Both the position numbers and the translations under genes were made by a program. 22,905 nt of DNA from IMG/VR virus record IMGVR_UViG_3300035698_005957, positions 1 to 22,905 of that record; one strand, written 5' to 3'. Each line of letters opens with the position of its first letter. The first letter of the stretch is position 1. The notes under the pieces were generated by a model that worked only from the letters and a program-made list of their open reading frames with translations, was not told the DNA's origin and ran no database searches. Positions 16,419 through 22,905 of the stretch are shown here, one piece after another. The stretch is from a virus.

Positions 16419-16883
16419 ATGTACTTTAATGGACACGATGCCACAATTACAATAAAGCAAGACGGTGATACTCTTACGGCAGAAGTGGTTACTATTGAAT
16501 TCTCACAATCCTTTCAAAAAATACCTACATACGGCTACAAATCTATTACTTTTGATGACATCCTTGAAGGTGAAAAGCTTATACAAGGCCAGTTTAGTGT
16601 AACACTCGATACCTCTAACTTGTTTAAAAGAAAACTATCCAACAATGGAGAATTTAACGTTCCTGAAATTAATGGAGTTGCTCCTGTGTCTCGAGACATC
16701 TTTGACATATTTATTAAGTATTCAAAAACTGAATTAGAAAAGAAAGACGTGTATTCTAAAGTAACAAAAGAACCTACTTTAACTCTAAAAGATGTTAAGA
16801 TCACGGGATTTCAAACAGCCTTTGCAAATGATGGATCCGCTGCGCTTGAATTTTATAACTTTGTTGCAAGGGAGATTGAATAA
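16419..16883 (+). CDS. Tube-fold tail protein candidate 3
   Basis: A 154-residue protein starting MYFNG, as the next gene starts MYFSG. Its core, IEFSQSFQKIPTYGYKS then FDDILEGEKLIQGQFSVTL (about 26-63), matches the pattern 'strand, P-x-YG, loop, V/LIQG-x-F' of tail-tube-like proteins in large myophages. A closing VKITGFQTAF...ALEFYNFVARE corresponds to the final strand of the fold. A tube-derived baseplate or tube-cap function, comparable in principle to T4 gp48/gp54, is inferred from fold and place. The start lies 1 base after the preceding stop with a weak ribosome site, and its stop overlaps the next ATG. Confidence 0.6.
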   Translation: MYFNGHDATITIKQDGDTLTAEVVTIEFSQSFQKIPTYGYKSITFDDILEGEKLIQGQFSVTLDTSNLFKRKLSNNGEFNVPEINGVAPVSRDIFDIFIKYSKTELEKKDVYSKVTKEPTLTLKDVKITGFQTAFANDGSAALEFYNFVAREIE

Positions 16884-17317
16884 TGTATTTTTCAGGTGCT
16901 AATACTGAAGTATTTAAAGGTAAAGATAAACTTGATTTAGTAGAAATACAATTCAGTTCTGATCAAACCTCTTCTCCGTTGTACGGACCGGGTGATCAGT
17001 TATTTCAAACATCTATGAATTCTTCTGTGCTTATACAAGGTTCCTTTACACTGAATTTCACTGAAGAATCTAAAGACCTCAATAAGCTTCTTATGGATGA
17101 GTCTTTTGATCTTTTTATATATAATAGTAATAGCGAACTTTCTAAGTCTAGTACAACTAAGAAGTATGAAGAGGAAGGAGATGCGCACCTTTACATTATT
17201 TATAATGTGAATGTTGTAGCTATTACGCATTCCATTCAACCAACCCCAAATAATATAGTGGAAGTTTTCCATTTTATAGCTAAAACCTTCGAAGAAATAA
17301 TACCAGAAAATGAATAA
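16883..17317 (+). CDS. Tube-fold tail protein candidate 4
   Basis: A 144-residue protein related to its upstream neighbour. It begins MYFSG, has VEIQFSS and SPLYGPGDQLFQ (about 20-42), then VLIQGSFTLNF (49-59), the same order as LIQGQFSVTL in the previous gene. A final strand region is EVFHFIAKTFEE. It completes a run of four tube-fold-like genes (14564 to 17317). AGGGAG lies about 9 bases before the ATG, which overlaps the upstream stop. The precise role is unknown. Location before the chaperone genes suggests a tail tube or baseplate component. Confidence 0.58.
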   Translation: MYFSGANTEVFKGKDKLDLVEIQFSSDQTSSPLYGPGDQLFQTSMNSSVLIQGSFTLNFTEESKDLNKLLMDESFDLFIYNSNSELSKSSTTKKYEEEGDAHLYIIYNVNVVAITHSIQPTPNNIVEVFHFIAKTFEEIIPENE

Positions 17318-17378
17318 AAAGCTTGCATTCTAACACAAATAGTACTATATTAAATAGTAAATTAAGGAGATATCTCAA

Positions 17379-17750
17379 ATGGCAAATGAAAAAGTAGAAG
17401 GTCTGGATATGGAAAATTACCCAGTAGGTAAGATGGGTCCATCTCAGACGGAAATCGATGAACTTAAAAAAACCCACAACAAAGTGAAAGCTTGCTTTAT
17501 TGGAAATGAAGTATACCTTGTTCGCATGATGCACAGGGAAGAATATATGGCGTTTCAAGAAGAGGTTAACGACCAGGTTAATGCAGGAAATGTCAACTTT
17601 GATGTTGATAGCGTTATTGCTGAACGAAATACCGTATGGCCGGAAAAAGTTGAATGGGCAGTAGCTCCAGGTGGAGTGGCAACAATCCTCGCCACAGAAG
17701 TTACTAAGTTCTCTGGATTCGTTCCAGACAAAGAAAGTGTTGAACTATAA
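17379..17750 (+). CDS. Tail assembly chaperone 1 (candidate)
   Basis: A 123-residue protein immediately before a second similar gene and a giant tape-measure-like gene, the standard place of the two tail assembly chaperones that coat the tape measure during tail growth. The core reads KVKACFIGNEVYLVRMMHREEY (about 35-56), matching the 'x-V-Y-x-R-x-x-x-x-E-Y' block also seen in the next gene as HAIIYRTLTAFE. Its tail WPEKVEWAVAPGGVATILATEVTKFSGF fits the family, with W-P then a helix ending Ser-Gly-Phe. AAGGAG sits 10 bases before the ATG. A strong terminator follows its stop. No in-frame slippery site leads into the next gene. Confidence 0.65.
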   Translation: MANEKVEGLDMENYPVGKMGPSQTEIDELKKTHNKVKACFIGNEVYLVRMMHREEYMAFQEEVNDQVNAGNVNFDVDSVIAERNTVWPEKVEWAVAPGGVATILATEVTKFSGFVPDKESVEL

Positions 17751-17768
17751 GGTTCTACCACATTAAGA

Positions 17769-17798
17769 AAAGGGAAGCTATGTCTTCCCTTTCTTTTT
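17769..17798 (+). terminator. Intrinsic terminator between the two chaperone genes
   Basis: AAAGGGAAG pairs perfectly with CTTCCCTTT over a 6-base loop (CTATGT) and is followed by CTTTTTAT. It stands 18 bases after the first chaperone stop and 20 bases before the second chaperone ATG. Confidence 0.88.
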
Positions 17799-17822
17799 AT
17801 AAATGACATATCTTTAATATGG
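17798..17822 (+). promoter_or_regulatory. Intergenic TGACATA motif, copy 3
   Basis: TGACATATCT then TTAATATG, the same string as copy 2 apart from a 2-base insertion, placed just after the terminator. Its final ATG is the start codon of the next gene, which has no ribosome site, so a transcript starting here would be nearly leaderless. Confidence 0.4.
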
Positions 17823-18379
17823 AAAAACTATTAAAATGGAAAGCTGAGCAGGGTTCTGTCTATCAAATAAAGTTAGAAGGACATGCTATTATTTACAGAA
17901 CATTAACAGCCTTTGAAATCCAAGCACTCATGGAATTGAAAGAGAAAAACTCAAAGAATCTAGAACAAGCAGTTTGTTCTTTGGCAGTCATCTCCCACGA
18001 TCCTCTTCCTGTGTTTGAACTTCCAGGAACTCTCTTTAGTTTATCGTCTGCTATCTGGGAAAAGTCTGCTCCACAAGATCAACAATTGGAAGAGAAAGTA
18101 GAGGAGCTCCGTGCATGGGCAACCACGGCCATAGAAACGAATTTTAGCATAGCTCTCGCTACCCTAATAGCACGTGTCATGCCCTCTATCGACTTTACAG
18201 CTCTTTTAAATATGCCTTTAGGCCAACTGCTGAAGATCGCCGCTTTGGTAGAAAAAGTAACTAACATCCCAGTTATGACTGGGGAAGAGTCGGCGAACGG
18301 CACTTCCTTTACAGGAGCAGAGAAAGATCAATCTTCAATAGTACTTACTGATGCTATTAACAACTTAGTTAAAAAATAA
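17819..18379 (+). CDS. Tail assembly chaperone 2 (candidate)
   Basis: A 186-residue protein just before the tape-measure-like gene. An N-terminal QIKLEGHAIIYRTLTAFEIQALMEL (about 16-40) has the 'I-Y-R-x-L-T-x-x-E' block typical of tail assembly chaperones, shared in weaker form with the preceding gene. The central part (LPGTLFSLSSAIWEKSA) and a helical C-terminal half, followed by a Ser/Gly tail, agree with the family. No Shine-Dalgarno sequence precedes the ATG at 17819. An ATG at 17834 is the only near alternative and also lacks one. The gene is cut off from its partner by a terminator rather than joined by ribosomal frameshifting. Confidence 0.68.
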   Translation: MEKLLKWKAEQGSVYQIKLEGHAIIYRTLTAFEIQALMELKEKNSKNLEQAVCSLAVISHDPLPVFELPGTLFSLSSAIWEKSAPQDQQLEEKVEELRAWATTAIETNFSIALATLIARVMPSIDFTALLNMPLGQLLKIAALVEKVTNIPVMTGEESANGTSFTGAEKDQSSIVLTDAINNLVKK

Positions 18380-18383
18380 ATAA

Positions 18384-21300
18384 ATGCCTAAATACGACGA
18401 ACAGATAAATCCGCAAGAACCCAGTGGGAGTGCTGCAAAGAAGTCCTTAGGACAGATGGCACTTACTATGGGTTTCTTCCTTGGTGGGCAACTTCTCGCC
18501 TCTGCTGGATATGCTGCTGGAAAAAATGCTTTTCTAAAGAGTATTACTAAGTCTGCAGGAGCCAGTGTAGCTTTGAAAAAAGCCGCTTCCTATGCGACTA
18601 AACGCGGATCTCTTACTGCTCTTATCTCTAAGGTAGCTAAGCCCAATTCTTGGGCACAGACTCTTGCCACAAAAATAGACTTACGTTCTACTGACGCAGT
18701 TGCTATGGGTATTAGGTCTACTATGAAAGAAGGTGGAATGCATACCTTCCAACAGCTTAAACATCTTAAGGCTCTCCCATTAGACCAAAAAATTGATTTC
18801 GGAAAACAAAGTCTTGCTGCCTACGCAAAAAGATCTGCAGTTCTTTTCCCTACGGTTTATGCGATGGAACAGGCTATCGGTGTCTCCGGCCCGGGACCGG
18901 AAGAACAGAAGAAACCTAAATGGTGGAATCTTCCTGGTCATGCAATTGGGATGATCAAGTATGTTCCTACTTACCTAATGCAAGATGCAATAGGTGCTGT
19001 AGGAATGAAAGCTGTCCCAGGTCTTGGTTCTATGATTCCCGATAAAATGCTTGAACATCTCCCTAAGGGCTTTGGAGATAATATAACAAAAGGCATAAAG
19101 TATTCCCAAGGAGGCGAATATCTTAAAACTAAACTGGGAGAGAAGACTCTAGGGTATCGTTTAGCTAACCTCCGTGCCGGGAAAGACTCCTTTGCTGAAG
19201 CTATCGTTAATAGACAAAAAATGTATGTTTCATCCAAGCATACCGCTTCCCGTTATAAAAAAACTGGTAACTCCTTTCGTACAATGCGTGAATCAATCTA
19301 CGCAGACTATAAGAAAAATCTACCAATAAAACGTACCAGAAGAATGGAGTTACAAGCCGAAAGACTAGCAGCAACAGATAGTTCAACCTTAGTAGCCGCT
19401 AGACGAGGTATAGACGATGTTTTAGGTCTTACTGATGAAGCTTCGGGAAGCTCCTCTGAGCTCACTAATATATATGAAAAAGGAAGACATTACTCAGAAG
19501 ATACTACTAAACGAATAACCAACGCACTTACAAAACAAGATAAGTTACCTTTCTTGGCAAAGATCCTTAATCTTCGTCGTGCAAAAGCTAGTGACTTCGG
19601 ACAAAGAGAACTCTTTGATGATGTCTATAAAAACGCAACTAAGATAGCTAAAAGCAAAGGGTATAAGGAAGCCTTTGAAGGTATTTCTACTCCAGAAGAA
19701 TTTGCAGAGAAGTTGCTAACAAGAAAAACATTTATAAATGATAATACCGGCTCCCTTATAGACTTGGGGGCTTTTAGTCCTAAGCATTTATTAAACAAGG
19801 CCGTTAGATCACCGTTGGCAGTGCTAGGTAACAGATTCTCCGTAGCTGATCTTTTCCCATTCAAAGCTATGACTGCTCCAGAAATGTCAAGAATTATACC
19901 TATAGAAGACAACATAGCAATGCACTCTTCTATAAGAACAGAGAACCCCATCACGCCTTTCCAGGTGCTCGTAACTAGAAAAGGCGTGCCAGACGTAATG
20001 GCTAAGTATGGTAATATTCATCACATGGAAGAAGCCGGAATGGCACTTGCTACACGACGAGCAGGTAGTAAAAATTATAATATTTATAATTATAATCCCG
20101 CTCAGAAAGATGGTGGTTGGACAAAGATAGGAAGTCAAGGAAAGATCAGGTTAAACTCCGACTCAGCTAAGATGAGTAATGAGGTTAATAAGAGTCTAGT
20201 CAAGTCTTCAACAGATGGTAATATAAAACCAGTACTTGATGTTAGTACTAATCCTGCTATTGCGTGGGTACAAAGAAATTTAAGTATTCTTGATGGTACT
20301 GGGTCATCCACAAGTCTCTTTGGTAAAGTAAGAGCATTTTTGCCAGAATCTTTTAACAGGCTCCTTTCTCCAAATGGGGGAGGTATGTATAGACATAGCA
20401 GAATCTCTTCTACTATCAAACAATTAAAGAACATTGAAGGCGTTCATGCAAACAACTTAAAAGACTTAAAGAGAGATGCCAGGGGTGTTGCCATGAAAGG
20501 AAAGAGGGAACTGGATACTTTCCTTGGTAAGAGCAAGAACATGTCGAAGCTTTTTAACTTCCTAGAGGACCAAGGTGCAATTACCCGTGGTATAAAATCT
20601 GGAGAAGAAGTAGACGCAACTATGCTTCTCGATGCTACTCAACAACTTTTGAAAAGTGAAAGTGTTAGAACAGCAGACGGTCAGCTACTCTCTGCAAGGG
20701 ACACAAGAAATGTCAGCAATATCGTTAAGTCTAGTAAAATAGGTGGTCACTTAGTCGAGGATAGTCTCTCTCCTCATGACGCCGGCCAGCTTAGAAGCTT
20801 CATGTATGACTTCGCACAGGCCCAGACGCCAGCAGAGGGTTTGGACGACATTGGTGCAATCTTCAGAAAGAGCTTAAAAGAAGATTTCAAAGCCGGAAGA
20901 ATATCAGAAAGGCAAGCCAATAAAGTAGAATTTAGCTTGTTCTATGGCAAGCTTAGAGAATCTCTAAAAGGGATTGACGAAGTCACGGCTTTCAAAAAGA
21001 CGGTACAAGATGAACTTTCCCGAGACTCTGTGACAGGTAGGGGATCTGTTTTAACGACGTATTCTGACAACTTAAGATGGTATGAAAATACATTAAGTGT
21101 TGAGTCTGTACATCATAGTGATCACATCACTGCTCTTGCTAGAAACCTCACAGAAACCAATCCTTTTACTATTTACCCAAGCAAAGTTACCGGCTTACTT
21201 GGAGTCGCGGGCACATGGACTATGGCCACAGCTAATAGACTTATTAGTTCCTCTGGACTTGGCTGGGATACTGCACTGCATACTACCCCAGGCGAAGTTG

Positions 21301-22905
21301 GTAAACTATGGGGTAAAAGATTAGGGGCTTTCGCCGGTCTCTCTGTTGGCTATAATTTATTGGATACTGTAGCAGACACCTCAGGACTATTTGATTGGAG
21401 CATGTTCGATGAAGGTATTACTGTTGGACTAGCCGACCAAGCAGTAAAAGCAAGAATGGCGTCTGGCTGGGTATATGATAAACTTGGTGTTGATAATGCA
21501 GCAAGATATATGGAAGGATTAATGCCTGGATCTTCTAAAGTAATTCCTGGTGCTATAGCAGGTTTCGCTCTTGGTGGATTGCCTGGAGCAGCTATCGGTG
21601 CTGTCGCTAACGCATACATGCAACCACAAATGGAAGAAGGGGTGCTTGGTTTCTTATCTGCAGTTCCCGGACTTAACTTCCTAGTATCAGATCCTACTCT
21701 AGATTTTGAAGAACTTCAAAATATTTATGAAGGACAGCAGATGCGTCCGGTACGTAAGGGTAAAGGATGGACTTTAGGTATTAGCCCAATAGCTGGTGGT
21801 AGAGTAGAAAGGTATGAACCCGGTTGGTACCCTCGTTTAAAAGCACAGAGTAAAGCTAGTCCTGTTCTTTATGGATCAAAAATAGAACAATTCCTAGCTA
21901 AGGATGCCCCGTTTATAGATTTCTCTTTAATGGATATAATCAATCCACAGTATTTAGAAGATAAGCATAAGAGCGATCGTCCTTATCCTATTTCATCCAC
22001 ACCATTCTCTGAAGTTCCTGTGGCTGGTCCCTTATTAGGTGCTACAGCTGGACAATTGTACAATGCCATACATCCCCTAGGAAGCAATACTTCTATTAAT
22101 AAAGATGCCGCAATGAAAGCATATGGGGCTGGTACTACTACTAACTGGAGAGGGGAATCTATGGGAACCTATGGACCGCAATACGGCGGGTTTTTAGGTA
22201 AATATAATCAACAAAACTCGCTTCCAGGTAATGACGGTAATAAATACTCAGTAATGTCACCACATTCCTTGAAACCTCTCATAGGTGAACAAGTTTATAA
22301 AGGTTTTATTGAACCGGCAGGTCTTCCTGGCTTTATTACTTCTGCTCTCGCTTGGGGAGGGGATGAACCTTTTACCCATATACCTGTTGCAGAGTCAGCC
22401 AATGCTATGGACTCTCTTGCAAGATCTTACTGGGATTCCAACTTAGGAGATTTAGCTGGAACCACCGAGCTTCTTCGTAGAGCGATACCCAGACCTAGAA
22501 GTAGTTATGATAAAGTAAACCCCATACAAAATAGTATGCCATCATGGATGCCACAAGATTTTCAAACAGGTGATCCTTATTGTCTCTTACCCAACACATT
22601 AGTAGAAACATCTGAAGGTCTACTACGCGCGGATATGGTAGAAAAAGGCATTCTTCTGAAAACGCTTAATGGCCAGTACTATCCCGTAGAAAAAGTATCC
22701 ACAAGACCAGTGAACGAAGATATCTTTGCAATTACAATCAATGGTTTAGAGGACTTCCCTTTAAAAACCACTGGTGGACACCCCTTCTACATAAACGGTG
22801 AATGGGAACTTGCTAAATACCTTATACCAGGAGATAGAACAACTTATCCTTTGTTTGATGTGACATTCCCAACACTGTTACAAGTAGGGAATAGCCCCTC
22901 AGTTG
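18384..22905 (+). CDS. Tape-measure-like giant tail protein, intein-containing, 3' end outside window
   Basis: An uninterrupted frame of at least 1507 codons, starting four bases after the previous stop and running off the window. No ribosome site is visible at ATG 18384, so coupling with the chaperone gene is likely. Being the giant gene after two chaperones makes it the tape measure candidate, which sets tail length and is released through the tail. Consistent features are a Gly/Ala-rich N-terminal hydrophobic stretch (LTMGFFLGGQLLASAGYAAG, about 23-42) and long Lys/Arg-rich helical regions. Three further hydrophobic Gly-rich segments occur near 935-960, 981-1000 and 1053-1079, the last beginning VIPGAIAGFALGGLPG. 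At residue 1400 an intein/Hint domain begins, directly after the segment SMPSWMPQDFQTGDPY. A large virion enzyme or other internal protein is the alternative. Confidence 0.75.
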   Translation, partial: MPKYDEQINPQEPSGSAAKKSLGQMALTMGFFLGGQLLASAGYAAGKNAFLKSITKSAGASVALKKAASYATKRGSLTALISKVAKPNSWAQTLATKIDLRSTDAVAMGIRSTMKEGGMHTFQQLKHLKALPLDQKIDFGKQSLAAYAKRSAVLFPTVYAMEQAIGVSGPGPEEQKKPKWWNLPGHAIGMIKYVPTYLMQDAIGAVGMKAVPGLGSMIPDKMLEHLPKGFGDNITKGIKYSQGGEYLKTKLGEKTLGYRLANLRAGKDSFAEAIVNRQKMYVSSKHTASRYKKTGNSFRTMRESIYADYKKNLPIKRTRRMELQAERLAATDSSTLVAARRGIDDVLGLTDEASGSSSELTNIYEKGRHYSEDTTKRITNALTKQDKLPFLAKILNLRRAKASDFGQRELFDDVYKNATKIAKSKGYKEAFEGISTPEEFAEKLLTRKTFINDNTGSLIDLGAFSPKHLLNKAVRSPLAVLGNRFSVADLFPFKAMTAPEMSRIIPIEDNIAMHSSIRTENPITPFQVLVTRKGVPDVMAKYGNIHHMEEAGMALATRRAGSKNYNIYNYNPAQKDGGWTKIGSQGKIRLNSDSAKMSNEVNKSLVKSSTDGNIKPVLDVSTNPAIAWVQRNLSILDGTGSSTSLFGKVRAFLPESFNRLLSPNGGGMYRHSRISSTIKQLKNIEGVHANNLKDLKRDARGVAMKGKRELDTFLGKSKNMSKLFNFLEDQGAITRGIKSGEEVDATMLLDATQQLLKSESVRTADGQLLSARDTRNVSNIVKSSKIGGHLVEDSLSPHDAGQLRSFMYDFAQAQTPAEGLDDIGAIFRKSLKEDFKAGRISERQANKVEFSLFYGKLRESLKGIDEVTAFKKTVQDELSRDSVTGRGSVLTTYSDNLRWYENTLSVESVHHSDHITALARNLTETNPFTIYPSKVTGLLGVAGTWTMATANRLISSSGLGWDTALHTTPGEVGKLWGKRLGAFAGLSVGYNLLDTVADTSGLFDWSMFDEGITVGLADQAVKARMASGWVYDKLGVDNAARYMEGLMPGSSKVIPGAIAGFALGGLPGAAIGAVANAYMQPQMEEGVLGFLSAVPGLNFLVSDPTLDFEELQNIYEGQQMRPVRKGKGWTLGISPIAGGRVERYEPGWYPRLKAQSKASPVLYGSKIEQFLAKDAPFIDFSLMDIINPQYLEDKHKSDRPYPISSTPFSEVPVAGPLLGATAGQLYNAIHPLGSNTSINKDAAMKAYGAGTTTNWRGESMGTYGPQYGGFLGKYNQQNSLPGNDGNKYSVMSPHSLKPLIGEQVYKGFIEPAGLPGFITSALAWGGDEPFTHIPVAESANAMDSLARSYWDSNLGDLAGTTELLRRAIPRPRSSYDKVNPIQNSMPSWMPQDFQTGDPYCLLPNTLVETSEGLLRADMVEKGILLKTLNGQYYPVEKVSTRPVNEDIFAITINGLEDFPLKTTGGHPFYINGEWELAKYLIPGDRTTYPLFDVTFPTLLQVGNSPSV
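22581..22905 (+). other. Intein (Hint domain) N-terminal part, truncated by window end
   Basis: From Cys1400 of the tape-measure-like protein the sequence reads CLLPNTLVETSEGLL, a canonical intein block A (Cys1, then T-L-V-x-T-x-x-G). It continues with a VEKGILLKTLNG turn and YPVEKV strand. Block B is TTGGHPFYING, with the T-x-x-H motif (T1463, H1466), 66 residues after Cys1, as in known inteins. AKYLIPGD matches the following strand-and-turn of the Hint fold. A Hint domain excises itself and joins the flanking exteins if C-terminal blocks F and G are present. These, and any homing endonuclease, lie beyond the window. A non-splicing Hint domain cannot be excluded. Confidence 0.85.

Noticed and set aside
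17323-17351. Possible sigma70-type promoter TTGCAT, 17 bases, TATATT before chaperone 1
   Set aside because: The -35 box matches only 3 of 6 positions. AT-rich gaps give such hits by chance.
17466-17475. A-run slippery-like sequence (CTTAAAAAAACC) in chaperone 1
   Set aside because: The heptamer AAAAAAC is not in the frame needed for -1 slippage, it lies near the N-terminus, and the second chaperone gene does not overlap.
1-22905. tRNA genes, CRISPR arrays, insertion sequences, T4-type late promoters (TATAAATA)
   Set aside because: No cloverleaf with CCA-type ends, no regularly spaced repeats, no transposase motifs, and no clear TATAAATA upstream of genes were seen by eye.

Overview
This 22.9 kb window is the head and tail structural module of a contractile-tailed bacteriophage (a myovirus) or closely related prophage. 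Every supported gene is on the + strand, packed end to end, often with overlapping stop and start codons. The DNA is AT-rich. The order portal, protease, scaffold, major capsid, neck/connector genes, tail sheath, tail tube, tail assembly chaperones, giant tape-measure-like gene is the classic late-gene order of large myophages. The host cannot be fixed from sequence alone. Strong AGGAG-type ribosome sites fit many bacteria. A TTCG-looped terminator and a Com-like zinc-finger gene lean weakly towards a Gram-negative host.

Head region (1-9460). The last 28 codons of an unidentified gene lead by a TAATG overlap into the portal gene (87-1835). Next come a 115-residue protein with two Com-like zinc fingers, a prohead protease with an inserted zinc-binding loop and a histidine-rich C-terminal half, and a charged coiled-coil scaffold candidate. 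Two tandem paralogous structural proteins follow (4500-5555, 5569-7134); the second carries a doubled beta-rich insert. The HK97-fold major capsid gene (7227-8588) ends at a strong terminator. It is followed by an unknown 220-residue protein and a 33-residue basic microprotein. A short [PV]-x-[VIA]-K-D motif recurs in linker or terminal regions of several head proteins and may be a maturation or assembly signal.

Neck and tail region (9466-18379). A 477-residue beta-rich structural protein and two small overlapping genes, likely head closure and tail completion, precede the 796-residue sheath and 202-residue tube. Three further genes after the tube look like diverged tube-fold paralogs, one with a six-cysteine C-terminal extension. 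Two chaperone-like genes come next, separated by an intrinsic terminator.

Tape-measure-like gene (18384 to window end, open at the 3' edge). At least 1507 codons without a stop. Residue 1400 is the first residue of an intein/Hint domain, with a block-A cysteine and a TGGH block B, cut by the window end. An intein in a virion structural protein is the most unusual single feature.

Terminators or hairpins follow the capsid, sheath, tube and first chaperone genes. Three intergenic sites share a TGACATA-centred motif of unknown role. No tRNA, CRISPR array, insertion sequence or credible minus-strand gene was seen. No gap between genes exceeds about 115 bases.
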